Positions 24,959 through 34,969 of a stretch of 64,000 bases of DNA are shown here, one piece after another (the first letter of the stretch is position 1; each line of letters begins with the position of its first letter). The translations under genes were made by a program, and so were the position numbers. Below the pieces are notes generated by a model that had not been told where the DNA came from, searched no databases, and was given only the letters and a program-made list of their open reading frames with translations. Origin of the DNA: Mucilaginibacter gracilis (GTDB lineage Bacteria; Bacteroidota; Bacteroidia; Sphingobacteriales; Sphingobacteriaceae); assembly GCF_003633615.1 (NCBI RefSeq), contig NZ_RBKU01000001.1, positions 4,154,001-4,218,000 on the forward strand, given 5' to 3'.

Positions 24959-27613
24959 ATGAAAGACACCATTTTCGAAGTTCCCGAAGGGGGGTATAAG
25001 GACATTTTTTATTACAGTCCGTCGGCCAAGCTCATCATGAGTATCGATGCACCATTCTATACTATCTTAGATGTAAATAAAGCGTATCTGGAAGCAACCA
25101 ACAGTACGCGCGAATTGCTCGTGGGCAAATCGGTATTCGCGGTATTTCCTCCCAACCCCAGCGATATTGGATCAAAAAATATAGAACGTACCCTGTTTAG
25201 TTTTGAAGAAGCCATCAAAACTAAACAAACCCATACCATGAGTAACTACAGGTATGATATTCCCATCCCCGGCACCAACGATTTTGAGGAACGCTACTGG
25301 ACAACCAGCAATACGCCAATACTAAACGCCGAAGGCGAGGTGATTTACTTTATCCACTCGCCGGCAAACGTAACCGAAACATACAAATTAAGGCAACGCG
25401 AAAAAGCTGGGGTTTTGGCACTTAACAACCAACGGCAACAGCTTTATTCGGTATTTATGCAGGCACCCGTTGGCATATTGATATTAAAGGGGAACGACCT
25501 TTTTGTTGAGCTTGTGAACGACAACTACCTTAAACTGGTTGGTAAAAAGCGTGAAGAATTTGAAAACCGGCCCCTATTGGAGGGTATGCCCGAAGTTGAG
25601 AGCCAAACTTTTAGCAGTTTATTGCAGGGTGTTTTAAAAACAGGTGTAGCATACCAGGGCAACGAGCTGGAAGTGCATATTGTGCGTAATGGTGTACCCG
25701 AAAACTTATATTTTAATTTTTCTTATGAGCCGCTTGTTGAGGCAGACGGAAGGGTTTCGGGTGTTATAGCCATTGCTATTGACGTTACCGAAACCATTAA
25801 ATCAAAACACAAGCTTAAAGAAGCCGAAGAGCGGGCCCGCCTTGCCGTAGACGCCGTTGGATTGGGTACGTTTGATTTGGACCTACAGAACGGCAACATG
25901 ATAACCAGCGCACAGTTTGATAAAATATTTGGATTTAATGCGCCCGTTCACCATTCGGAATATGTGAACGTTATTCACCCCGATGACAGAGAAACCCGTA
26001 CACAGGCGCACAAGGCTGCTATAGAAAAAGGCCGCATATTTTATGAAGCCAGGGTAATATGGCCGGATGAAACCGTACACTGGATGCGTGTTGAAGGTAA
26101 GGTTTATTATGAGGGTGAAAAGGCCACCCGCCTGTTAGGAACCACGCTGGATATTACCGAACAACGGAATTTTGGGGAAGAACAACGCAAATTAATATCG
26201 CTGGTTGACAATAGTGTTGATTTAATGAGCATTTTAGCCGTCAATGGTACAAACTCTTATATCAACAAAGCAGGTATGCGCCTGCTTGGTTTTGAAACCG
26301 AAGAACAGGTTGAAACAACCCCCATAGCCCAACTGCACACCGCCGAGCAACTTGCGTTTATAGAGGCGGAGGTTTTACCCAGCGTAATGAATAAGGGGAG
26401 TTGGGCCGGCACAATGATGGTTAAACATTTGCAAAGCGGTGAAGTTTTCCCGGTATTTAACAATTGTTTTCGTATTGATGATCCTGTTTCGGGGAAACCA
26501 ATTGCCGTTGGAGCCGTTATGCGCGATTTGCGGCCCGAACTTGCGGCCAAACAAGCCCTCGCCGATAGCGAACAACTACTACGTAACATTACAACCGCCG
26601 CGCCAACGGCGCTATGGATGGCCGACAAGGAAGGTGCTATAACATATGTAAACCAAACCTGGGTAGACTGGACAGGAACTGTATTTGAAGATAACCTTGG
26701 CGAACAATGGGCAAATGCCATTTATAAAGACGACAGGCTGCGCGCCATAGATAAATTTTTAGGCGATTTAAGGCAACGGGTATTGTATGAGACCGAGTTT
26801 AGGTTAAACCATAGCGACGGAACCGTACATTGGTGCGTGGCAACGGGTAAACCGCAGTATGATAATAACGGAAAATTTACAGGTTACATAGGTTCGTGCT
26901 CGGATATTACGGAGCAAAAGCATCTGCAGCAGCAAAAAGATGATTTTATTGGTATTGCAAGTCACGAATTAAAAACACCTGTAACCAGTATAAAGGCGTA
27001 TACACAGATACTCGAAAAAATGCTCATCAGCCAGGGCAATAACCGGGAAGCGGGGATGATAGGCAAAATGGATTCGCAAATAAACCGGCTCACCAGTTTA
27101 ATAGGCGATTTGTTAGACGTTACCAAAATAAACTCGGGCAGGTTGCAGTTTAACGACAGGGAGTTTGATTTTAATTCGCTCATCAAGGAGTTGACGGACG
27201 ATTTGCAACATACATTTGACAAACATACCATTATACAAAACCTTGAATATACCGGGATGGTGTATGCCGATAGAGAACGCATAAGCCAGGTGGTAACCAA
27301 CTTAATTACCAATGCCATCAAATATTCACCTCATGCCGATACCATTATTGTGTATGCATCAAAAGAGGGTAACGAGGTTAGGCTTTGTGTGCAGGATTTT
27401 GGTATTGGTATATCTCAGCAGAAACAAGAAAGGGTTTTTGAGCAGTTTTACAGGGTAAGCGGCGAAATGCAACATACGTTTCCGGGCCTGGGGCTCGGTT
27501 TATACATCTCGTCGGAGATTATTAAGCGCGAGGGGGGCCGGATATGGGTAAATAGCAAAATAGGTAAGGGTTCAACTTTTTGTTTTGCACTGCCCGTTAA
27601 AAAAATACAATAA
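24959..27613 (+). CDS. multi-PAS sensor histidine kinase
   Basis: 884 residues with no membrane segment, so a soluble kinase. I count about five PAS-like modules at roughly 15-140, 155-285, 288-405, 408-530 and 535-655; modules 2 and 3 end in DVTETIKS and DITEQRN, and the last in DITEQKH. A HisKA domain follows with IGIASHELKTPVTSIKAY, phospho-acceptor His669, then a HATPase domain with NLITNAIKYSPHA, VQDFGIGISQ and GLGLGLYISSEI. It senses an unknown cytosolic signal and phosphorylates a response regulator, probably the receiver protein 29 bp downstream. The GH2 enzyme after it suggests control of sugar use. Confidence 0.93.
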   Translation: MKDTIFEVPEGGYKDIFYYSPSAKLIMSIDAPFYTILDVNKAYLEATNSTRELLVGKSVFAVFPPNPSDIGSKNIERTLFSFEEAIKTKQTHTMSNYRYDIPIPGTNDFEERYWTTSNTPILNAEGEVIYFIHSPANVTETYKLRQREKAGVLALNNQRQQLYSVFMQAPVGILILKGNDLFVELVNDNYLKLVGKKREEFENRPLLEGMPEVESQTFSSLLQGVLKTGVAYQGNELEVHIVRNGVPENLYFNFSYEPLVEADGRVSGVIAIAIDVTETIKSKHKLKEAEERARLAVDAVGLGTFDLDLQNGNMITSAQFDKIFGFNAPVHHSEYVNVIHPDDRETRTQAHKAAIEKGRIFYEARVIWPDETVHWMRVEGKVYYEGEKATRLLGTTLDITEQRNFGEEQRKLISLVDNSVDLMSILAVNGTNSYINKAGMRLLGFETEEQVETTPIAQLHTAEQLAFIEAEVLPSVMNKGSWAGTMMVKHLQSGEVFPVFNNCFRIDDPVSGKPIAVGAVMRDLRPELAAKQALADSEQLLRNITTAAPTALWMADKEGAITYVNQTWVDWTGTVFEDNLGEQWANAIYKDDRLRAIDKFLGDLRQRVLYETEFRLNHSDGTVHWCVATGKPQYDNNGKFTGYIGSCSDITEQKHLQQQKDDFIGIASHELKTPVTSIKAYTQILEKMLISQGNNREAGMIGKMDSQINRLTSLIGDLLDVTKINSGRLQFNDREFDFNSLIKELTDDLQHTFDKHTIIQNLEYTGMVYADRERISQVVTNLITNAIKYSPHADTIIVYASKEGNEVRLCVQDFGIGISQQKQERVFEQFYRVSGEMQHTFPGLGLGLYISSEIIKREGGRIWVNSKIGKGSTFCFALPVKKIQ

Positions 27614-27642
27614 ACACACTTAAAGCCAATACTTTGTAGAAG

Positions 27643-28005
27643 ATGAATAAAGGTAAAAGAATAATGATAGCCGACGACGACCCCGGCATTGTGGATGCAA
27701 TAGAAATGACCCTGACCTTTGAAGGATACGATGTTGTTACCACCTTAACCGGCGATACCATTATCAGCATGAGCGATAATTTTCCGGATTTACTGTTGTT
27801 AGACGTATGGATGTCTGGCCATGACGGGCGCGATATATGCAAGTTACTGAAGATGAAGAGCGAAACAAGCAATATACCCGTAATTATGATTTCGGCCAGC
27901 CCTGAACTTAAACGGTCGGCCACGGAGGCAGGTGCTGATGATTTTTTGGAAAAGCCTTTTAATATTGACGAATTGCTTAATAAAATTGAATTGCTGATAG
28001 GATAA
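27643..28005 (+). CDS. single-domain response regulator (CheY-like receiver)
   Basis: 120 residues, a lone receiver domain: acidic pair Asp11-Asp12 (MIADDDPG), phosphorylated Asp54 in LLLLDVWMSG, Ser84 in IMISAS and Lys104 in FLEKPF. No output domain. It is the likely partner of the kinase just upstream and would act through protein contacts or a phosphorelay. It is followed after 11 bp by the GH2 gene. Confidence 0.93.
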   Translation: MNKGKRIMIADDDPGIVDAIEMTLTFEGYDVVTTLTGDTIISMSDNFPDLLLLDVWMSGHDGRDICKLLKMKSETSNIPVIMISASPELKRSATEAGADDFLEKPFNIDELLNKIELLIG

Positions 28006-28016
28006 ACATAACAAAC

Positions 28017-30776
28017 ATGAAGTATATAGCTTGCTTGGTTTTTTGGAGTACTTTAATTGCCGCAAATGGGCTGTTGGCGCAGGGCGGAAAGATAAAACAA
28101 GTTAAGTTATCGGACTTTGAACTGCAATCGACGGAAGTTATTAGTGCCACCGGTGCCCAATTATCCGTGGGGGCTTATCATCCCGATTCAAAGTGGTATC
28201 CGGTTAAAGTACCGTCAACCGTGCTAACAGGGCTTGTTGCCAATGGGGTTTATCCCAGCCCATACCAGGGCTTAAATAACATGATTATCCCCGATGCGTC
28301 CGACGAGTTTAACAAGCTGTATAATTTGCAGCAATTTAGCTATCTGCCCAATAAAGCTAACCCCTGGCGAAAGCCGTATTGGTACCGCACCAGTTTTAAA
28401 GTAGCTGCTGCCGATAAAGGGCGAAATTTTCAACTGATATTTAAGGGTATTAATTACCGCGCCGCAGTTTGGCTAAACGGGCACCAAATTGCCGATTCGG
28501 CCCGTATGGTTGGCATGTTTGCCGAGTTTAACCTACAGGTTAGCAATTATATACTACCCGGTGCCCAAAATGTACTAGCCGTAAAAATTTACCCGCTTGA
28601 TTATCCGGGCCTGCCCGCCAAAGAGCAATTGCAGGCCCTTGGCCCTTTTTACGAAAACGGCGGCCCTACTGGCGATATTGGTAAAAATGTAACCATGCTT
28701 TGCTCGGTAGGGTGGGATTGGATGCCGCCTGTGCGCGATAGAAACATGGGTATTTGGCAACCGGTTTATCTGCGCACAACGGGAGCAATAACTATTGGCA
28801 GACCCAAAATTAAAACAGACCTGCCTAATCAGCCCAATAACGGGCCGGCAAAGCTTGCTGTAAGTTTTTATTTATCAAACCACAGTAATGTGGTTGACTA
28901 TGGCTCCGTCAAATTTATCATAACGCCGCAAAATTTCCAGGGGCCGGCGCCCATACAGTATTCGCAAAAAATAACCGTACCTGCCGATTCTACTATAAAT
29001 TTATATCTGGATGCCGATAGGGTAAAGCAATTGTTGGTTCAAAACCCGCACCTTTGGTGGCCCAATAACTATGGTGCAGCTAATTTATACCGCATCAGGC
29101 TACAATACAGTAATGCAAGCGGTATTACCGACGATACAAGCTTTGTTTTTGGCATCCGCACCGTGGGAAGTAAGGTTGATACGGTGAACAACTTTGTGAG
29201 ACGTAGTTTTTTTGTAAACGGCAAAAAAGTAAACCTGGTTGGTGGTGCCTGGGTGCCGGATATGATGGTAAACCGCGATTCGGCCCGGTATGATGCCGAG
29301 TTGCACCTTTGCCGAAACGCAAACGTAAATTTGGTTAGGATTTGGGGTGGCGGCGTTACACCGCCCGATGCCTTTTTTGATGCCGCGGATAAATACGGAT
29401 TGATGATATGGTCGGACTTTTGGATTACCGGCGATACGCAGGGTGAGTTTAAAGGATCGGCAGATTGGCCGCTGGAAGGTAATGTTTTTGTAGACAATGT
29501 GGTGAGTACCCTATACCGCATACGCAACCACCCAAGCCTTTTAGTTTGGACAGGCGGCAACGAAGGCCATGCCCGAAAGCCGTTATATGATGCTATGCGC
29601 AACAGCATTATTGAACTGGATGGTACAAGGCCGTTTATACCCAGTTCGTCGGGCTTTGCTAAACTGCCGGCAGGTTGGAAAGGCTCCTGGCCCGACGATC
29701 GTCCGTCGGGTGTTTACAGTGGCGGCCCATACCAATGGGAAGACCCTAAAGAATATTACAAACTGGCAGATGCCGCAAAAGATTGGGTTTTTAAGGATGA
29801 AACAGGCCTGCCATCGCAACCGCCATATTCGTCGTTACAAAAAAATATTCCCGATTTAACCTGGGATAAAAACCTGCCTTACCCCTTAAATAATAGCTGG
29901 GGCTATCATGATGCTGCAACCGGCGCAGGCCGGTATGATTTGTATTACAATGAAATGATTGCCCGGTATGGCAAGCCTAATAATTTAAAAGATTTTTCGA
30001 TAAAGATGCAGCTTTTAAACGCTATAGGTTACCAGGGAATATTTGAGGCTGCGGGCCATAAGCTAAACGAAACCGGCGGCGTAATGCTATGGAAACTTAA
30101 TGCTGCCTTGCCGAGTGTTATATGGCAGGTTTACGATTGGTATTTGCAACCCAATGCTGGCTATTACTTTATGCAAAATGCCTGCGAACCAATACACATC
30201 CAATTCAATCAAAACGATTCTACGGTGGCTATTGTAAACCGCACCTACCACGCAACGGGTAATTTAACTGCATATGCCGATGTTTATAGCACAGCAAGCA
30301 AATTGGTTGAACATAGAACAGAGAAATTTAATTTATCATCAACGGGTGTTAAAGAGCTTTTCTCGTTATCTTACGTATTTCCTAAAGTTGAAGGCACCGC
30401 TTTTGTGATGCTCAAAATTAAGGATGGCGCAGGTAATATTATATCGCATAATGTTTACTGGCTGGCTCCGGGCAATAACTATCAAGATATGGCTACTATG
30501 CCGCGTGTAAAACTACAGGTAAAGGTTTTAAAGGCGGGCAACACGGCAACTGAGAAAAAATGGATAGTATCAGTAAGTAATACCAGCAAGCAGGTAGCTT
30601 TTTTCATCAATCCGCAACTGATAAGCAATGGGGAAGAGCTGCGGCCAAGCTATTGGTCGGCAAATTACTTTTCCCTTGCCCCGCACGAATCGGTTACGGT
30701 TACCGTAAGCGCACCTTTGAGCGTGCTTAAAAATAAAGATGCAAAAATTACCTTAAACGGCTGGAATGTAGATTGA
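28017..30776 (+). CDS. glycoside hydrolase family 2, exo-beta-glycosidase
   Basis: 919 residues. A signal peptide at about 1-22 (MKYIACLVFWSTLIAANGLL) is followed by GH2 domains: a sugar-binding jelly-roll (WYRTSFKVAAADKGRNFQLI, INYRAAVWLNGHQI), an Ig-like domain, a TIM barrel (LVGGAWVPDMMVNRD, IWGGGVTPPDAFFD), and C-terminal beta domains. The proposed acid/base is Glu516 in WTGGNEGH and the proposed nucleophile Glu595 in DETGLPSQP, a pattern like exo-beta-D-glucosaminidases and mannosidases of GH2. It would release terminal sugars in the periplasm. It follows the kinase-regulator pair by 11 bp and probably shares the transcript; a hairpin (30792-30838) follows it. Confidence 0.85.
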   Translation: MKYIACLVFWSTLIAANGLLAQGGKIKQVKLSDFELQSTEVISATGAQLSVGAYHPDSKWYPVKVPSTVLTGLVANGVYPSPYQGLNNMIIPDASDEFNKLYNLQQFSYLPNKANPWRKPYWYRTSFKVAAADKGRNFQLIFKGINYRAAVWLNGHQIADSARMVGMFAEFNLQVSNYILPGAQNVLAVKIYPLDYPGLPAKEQLQALGPFYENGGPTGDIGKNVTMLCSVGWDWMPPVRDRNMGIWQPVYLRTTGAITIGRPKIKTDLPNQPNNGPAKLAVSFYLSNHSNVVDYGSVKFIITPQNFQGPAPIQYSQKITVPADSTINLYLDADRVKQLLVQNPHLWWPNNYGAANLYRIRLQYSNASGITDDTSFVFGIRTVGSKVDTVNNFVRRSFFVNGKKVNLVGGAWVPDMMVNRDSARYDAELHLCRNANVNLVRIWGGGVTPPDAFFDAADKYGLMIWSDFWITGDTQGEFKGSADWPLEGNVFVDNVVSTLYRIRNHPSLLVWTGGNEGHARKPLYDAMRNSIIELDGTRPFIPSSSGFAKLPAGWKGSWPDDRPSGVYSGGPYQWEDPKEYYKLADAAKDWVFKDETGLPSQPPYSSLQKNIPDLTWDKNLPYPLNNSWGYHDAATGAGRYDLYYNEMIARYGKPNNLKDFSIKMQLLNAIGYQGIFEAAGHKLNETGGVMLWKLNAALPSVIWQVYDWYLQPNAGYYFMQNACEPIHIQFNQNDSTVAIVNRTYHATGNLTAYADVYSTASKLVEHRTEKFNLSSTGVKELFSLSYVFPKVEGTAFVMLKIKDGAGNIISHNVYWLAPGNNYQDMATMPRVKLQVKVLKAGNTATEKKWIVSVSNTSKQVAFFINPQLISNGEELRPSYWSANYFSLAPHESVTVTVSAPLSVLKNKDAKITLNGWNVD

Positions 30777-30791
30777 CAAAAAATACCTATA

Positions 30792-30838
30792 AAACGGCAA
30801 GAGCGGCAAGTTTATAAAACCTGCCGCTCTTGCTGTTT
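30792..30838. terminator. bidirectional terminator between GH2 and M16 genes
   Basis: A 17-bp stem (30792-30808 with 30822-30838) has one mismatch and a 13-nt loop, and lies between convergent genes ending at 30776 and 30854. Confidence 0.85.
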
Positions 30839-30853
30839 ATGGAAAGATGGTTG

Positions 30854-33787
30854 TTAATAACCAAATATGGTTTTCAAATCAAGTTTGGTTAATTCGCCAT
30901 ACTTTTTCAAATCGTCATCGCTAACGCGTTTATCCGAAGCAACAATACAGTAGGTGTAAGCCTTATCTTTAAATTCCTTTTCGTGGAAGGTTTTAATATC
31001 CGGGTATCCTAATTTATCAATAGCTTCGAAGGTGTTTTTGCGGGTATCGTAGTTAATACCGCGGCGTTTTGCGGCCAGGTAATCAAATAAAATACCGTCT
31101 TGCGTAATACGCTCGGTTTCTAACGATTTGCGGATATTGTCTTTTGCAGATACCAAAACTTTTTCTGATTGTGGTAAATCAGTCAACAACTCGTTCATGC
31201 TTTTGATAGCTTCGTTCAATTTATCGGCCTGGGTACCAACATAAGCCTGTATAATGTAACGATCGTCTTTTTTAGCAGGAGGGGCGTAGAAGGCGTAAGT
31301 TGAGTAGGCAAGTGCCTTTGATTCGCGAATGGTTTGGAACACAATAGCGCTCATGCCTGAGCCAAAGTAGTTATTAAATAACTCAACTGTTGGTGTTTGG
31401 CTATCGGCAAACGTATCCGAATTGCGTATCCAGTCAATCTCAGCTTGTACCATATCATAATTGGCAAATAATACCTTAGGCTTGTCCTGGGTTAATTTAG
31501 TAAACACCATTACCGGAGGGTAAGGTTTAAAGCTGGCCGGTATGTTATGCAATGGTTTTAAGGTAACGGCGGCCTGGGCGGCAGTTAGCGGGCCATAATA
31601 TAATACGGTATGATTAAAATCGGCAAGGCCGTGTAAAATGGCAACTAAGTCGTCGGCTTTTACAGCATCCAACTCCGTGTCAGTCAATACATTGTTATAC
31701 GGGTTTTTTTCGCCATACATGGCGTAGCTCACCAAGCCTTGCATAATAGCGCCTTTATTTAGTTTAGCGTTTTCGCGCGATTTTTTGAGGCGTTGTTTTA
31801 AACCCGCCAGTGCAGCTTCGTCGGGCTTGCAGTTGGCTATCAGGTTTTCGTACAGGCTAACGGTTTTGCCAAAATTTTCTTGCAAACCGCTGATGCTAAC
31901 TGTGGTAATTTCGGCAGTAGTTGAAACGCTAAATGACGATGCCAGTTTATAAAACTCCTTGCTAATATCATCGGCACTCATTTTATCGGTACCTAAATAT
32001 TGCAGGTATTGGGCGGCCAATGCAAATAGCTTATTGTTCCAGCTACCCATGTTGTAACGGTAGTATAACCTAAAAATGCTGTTGTCTTTGTTTTGAACCG
32101 AAAGCAAATCAACCGGGCCAAGTTTGGCTTTCTGGATGTCCTTATCATAATCCAACCAAACAGGTTTTACGCTATTTGCCGGAATATCGTTAACCATTTT
32201 TAAAAATGGCGAAGCAGCTTCGCGATTAACTTCTACAGCGGTAATATGTGGTTTATCAACCTTAATAATGTTTTTGTCTTCGCCCTGGTGCTTGTAAACT
32301 ATTACATAGTTACCGGTACCCAAATATTTATTGGCGAAGGCTACCATTTGAGGTTTTGTAATGGTGGTTAATTCGCTTACGCTGGCAACATCGTTTTTCC
32401 AGTCAATTCCGGTGGTAAAATCGTTCATCAGGTTTGATGCACGCGCGTAGTAACCCTCGTTTTGTTGTATTTTGTTCTTTTTAGTATTGGTAGCGATAGA
32501 TTGGATCAAATCGTCAGCAAATTCGCCTTTTTTTAATTTCTCTATTTCGGCCAGCATCAAATCCTTAACATCATCAAGCGATTGGCCCTTAATTGGGAAG
32601 CCTGTTAACTCAAGGTCGCAGTAATCTTTCAGCGTGTTTGATTCGCCACGTGCGCTTAATAATTTTTGTTTTTTGATGAGGTCCAAATCAAATAAACCGG
32701 CTTTGCCATTGGTTAGCATCGAGCTCAATAAATCTAACAAACGGGCGTCGCGTGTATTGCCACCAGGAAAACGGTAAGCAATAGTGAGGTTTTCGGGGTT
32801 TGGCCCGTAAACATCACGGCGGATAGGCGCGGCGATTGGTTTTTCGGGCGCGAAAGTATAGGGAGGTACAACCTTCGCTTTCATGTAGCCAAACTTCTCG
32901 TCAATTTTTTTCACCATTACATCGGGATTAAAATCGCCCGACATGATGACGCCCATGTTGTTAGGTACATAATACGTGTAATAATAATTACGTATGTGGT
33001 TTAACGATGGGTTTTTTAAATGCTCAATGGTACCAATGGTAGTTTGTTTGCCATAGTTATTGTTTGGGAAAAGGGCGGCAAATGTAGCCTCGAAAACTTT
33101 TTCGCCATCGTTATCTAAACCACGGTTTTTTTCTTCGTAAACAGCCTCCAGTTCGGTATGGAACAAACGCAAAATAGGTTTACGGAAACGCTCGGCCTGT
33201 AAGGCCAGGTATTTATCAACCGCCGATGATGGAATATCGTCGGTATAAACTGTTTGTTCAAATGAGGTAAAGGCATTTGTACCCTGCCCACCCATTGACG
33301 ACATCATTTTATCGTACTCGTTTGCAATGGCAAATTTTGCTGCCTGGCCCGATACCTGGTCAATCTCCACGTAAATAGCTTTACGTTTAGCGGTATCGGT
33401 GGTTGAGTTATATTGCTCGTAAAGGGCATCTATTTTATCGAGCAGTGGTTTTTCTTTGGCCCAATCAAGCGAACCATATTTATCGGTTCCCTTAAACATC
33501 ATATGCTCAAGGTAATGTGCCAAGCCGGTATGGTTTGCCGGATCGGTTTTACTGCCTGCCTTTACCGCAATAAACGATTGTATGCGCGGGGCCTTAGGCG
33601 TTGGGCTTAAAATAACGGTGAGCCCGTTTTTAAGCGTGTAAAACCGCGAATGGGTAGGATCGCCGGTTACATACTTATAAGTATAGCCGCCCGATGTTGC
33701 CTGTTTCCAAACAAAGGCGCTTTGTGCAAAAGTTGCAGCGGCACCCACGCTAAGTAAAATTGTGAAACCAAGTTTTTTTATATTCAT
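30854..33787 (-). CDS. M16 (pitrilysin-type) zinc peptidase, periplasmic
   Basis: 977 residues from the ATG at 33787 (MNIKKLGFTILLSVGAAATF, signal peptide ending AQ); an in-frame ATG 60 nt upstream is rejected. The active site is the inverted zinc motif HXXEH, HYLEHMMFKG at residues 91-101 (His91, Glu94, His95), with the third ligand Glu in AVYEEKNRGLDNDGE. The protein has two M16 halves in one chain: the first catalytic (about 45-480), the second inactive (about 530-977). It degrades peptides, probably in the periplasm. It is convergent with the GH2 gene. Confidence 0.92.
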   Translation of the reverse strand: MNIKKLGFTILLSVGAAATFAQSAFVWKQATSGGYTYKYVTGDPTHSRFYTLKNGLTVILSPTPKAPRIQSFIAVKAGSKTDPANHTGLAHYLEHMMFKGTDKYGSLDWAKEKPLLDKIDALYEQYNSTTDTAKRKAIYVEIDQVSGQAAKFAIANEYDKMMSSMGGQGTNAFTSFEQTVYTDDIPSSAVDKYLALQAERFRKPILRLFHTELEAVYEEKNRGLDNDGEKVFEATFAALFPNNNYGKQTTIGTIEHLKNPSLNHIRNYYYTYYVPNNMGVIMSGDFNPDVMVKKIDEKFGYMKAKVVPPYTFAPEKPIAAPIRRDVYGPNPENLTIAYRFPGGNTRDARLLDLLSSMLTNGKAGLFDLDLIKKQKLLSARGESNTLKDYCDLELTGFPIKGQSLDDVKDLMLAEIEKLKKGEFADDLIQSIATNTKKNKIQQNEGYYARASNLMNDFTTGIDWKNDVASVSELTTITKPQMVAFANKYLGTGNYVIVYKHQGEDKNIIKVDKPHITAVEVNREAASPFLKMVNDIPANSVKPVWLDYDKDIQKAKLGPVDLLSVQNKDNSIFRLYYRYNMGSWNNKLFALAAQYLQYLGTDKMSADDISKEFYKLASSFSVSTTAEITTVSISGLQENFGKTVSLYENLIANCKPDEAALAGLKQRLKKSRENAKLNKGAIMQGLVSYAMYGEKNPYNNVLTDTELDAVKADDLVAILHGLADFNHTVLYYGPLTAAQAAVTLKPLHNIPASFKPYPPVMVFTKLTQDKPKVLFANYDMVQAEIDWIRNSDTFADSQTPTVELFNNYFGSGMSAIVFQTIRESKALAYSTYAFYAPPAKKDDRYIIQAYVGTQADKLNEAIKSMNELLTDLPQSEKVLVSAKDNIRKSLETERITQDGILFDYLAAKRRGINYDTRKNTFEAIDKLGYPDIKTFHEKEFKDKAYTYCIVASDKRVSDDDLKKYGELTKLDLKTIFGY

Positions 33788-34199
33788 ATGATAATTTAAA
33801 AGCACTAATATATCAAAATGTAAATAATAACTAAAAAAACAGTTCAAACATTTGCAATAATTTGGGGCGGGCTATTATAAAATGTGGTAATTGCCTATTA
33901 AGCCGGAACAATGCCTTTTTTAACTCCTTCATAAATTAGTTAAGGCGGGGTTTAAATAATTTTGATTGTATGTTAATTAAATATTTAACAATAAATTTGA
34001 AAGAGTTTAATTGTTTTGCCTCATATTTGATTTACCGTTAAGATAAATTTTAATTATGCAATCGGTTGTAATTTTATATATTTACCCGCGCTGTTGTTTT
34101 TAAACCACACAAGTTTTACAAACACAAAGCTTTTTTAATTGTAACATATATCTATACTTGTAATGTATCTGTCGCAAGGGTACGAACTGAATAAAATTT
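33788..34199. other. 412-bp intergenic region, no gene seen
   Basis: The region separates divergently transcribed M16 and sugar kinase genes. It is AT-rich and has no open frame of note, no clear tRNA or riboswitch fold, and no long palindrome. A weak -7-like TATACTTG at 34153-34160 would place a start near 34167, about 33 nt before the kinase ATG. Confidence 0.5.
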
Positions 34200-34952
34200 A
34201 TGAAAGAAATAAATCTGGGCGATAGGATATTATCAATTGATATCGGTGGATCGCATGTTAAGGCGACTATATTGGACCATGATGGCGCTTTACAAATGGA
34301 CTATGAGAAGATTGAAACCCCGCCATCGCCAAAACCAAAACAACTGGTTGAGGTAATACAAAAACTCATTAAGGCTTTCCCGGCTTATGATAAGGTATCT
34401 GTTGGTTTCCCCGGATACGTTAAAAACGGCGTTATATTTACGGCACCTAATTTAGGTACCGAAGCCTGGAAAGGTTTTGATTTGGCCGCTGCCCTGCAAA
34501 CAGCCTTAGGTAAACCAACCAAAGTTGTTAATGATGCCGATATGCAAGGCTTAGGCGTTGTTGATGGTAAGGGTTTTGAAATGGTGGTAACCCTGGGTAC
34601 AGGTTTTGGCACAGCCTTATTATCCGACGGGTATTTGCTCCCGCATTTAGAAATAGCGCATCATCCCATTACCAAAAGCAAAACTTATGACGAGTATGTG
34701 GGCGAAAAAGCCCTTGAAAAAGAGGGTGATGCAAAATGGAACGAGCGCGTAAAACAGGTAATTGATATTTTAAAAAGAGTGTTTAATTACGATACCTTAT
34801 ATATAGGCGGCGGTAATGCCCGTAAAATAACCTTTAAGCTTGACGATAATATTAAATTAACATCAAACCGCGACGGCATTAAGGGCGGGGCGAGGTTATG
34901 GAAAGAAGATACCCGCGAACATTTAACAACATCACTAAAAAAAAATCAATAA
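34200..34952 (+). CDS. ROK-family sugar kinase (polyphosphate-glucokinase-like)
   Basis: 250 residues, cytosolic. The phosphate-1 motif is ILSIDIGGSHVKATIL, followed by a FPGYVKNG loop, VVNDADMQGLG (catalytic Asp region), and TLGTGFGTALLSDGYLLPH, then IGGGNARK near the end. It is shorter than typical ROK glucokinases and resembles the polyphosphate/ATP-glucokinase branch; the phosphoryl donor cannot be decided here. It lacks the ROK repressor DNA-binding domain. Expected product is glucose-6-phosphate, feeding the pentose-phosphate enzymes downstream. It is 17 bp from tkt and is the first gene of the cluster. Confidence 0.83.
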   Translation: MKEINLGDRILSIDIGGSHVKATILDHDGALQMDYEKIETPPSPKPKQLVEVIQKLIKAFPAYDKVSVGFPGYVKNGVIFTAPNLGTEAWKGFDLAAALQTALGKPTKVVNDADMQGLGVVDGKGFEMVVTLGTGFGTALLSDGYLLPHLEIAHHPITKSKTYDEYVGEKALEKEGDAKWNERVKQVIDILKRVFNYDTLYIGGGNARKITFKLDDNIKLTSNRDGIKGGARLWKEDTREHLTTSLKKNQ

Positions 34953-34969
34953 TTATCACATAATAAACA

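Noticed and set aside
26257..26721. A 154-residue minus-strand open frame inside the histidine kinase
   Set aside because: It overlaps conserved PAS modules and has no coding features of its own.
29069..29608. A 179-residue minus-strand open frame inside the GH2 gene
   Set aside because: The plus-strand frame has all GH2 motifs; the minus frame has no recognisable domain or initiation region.
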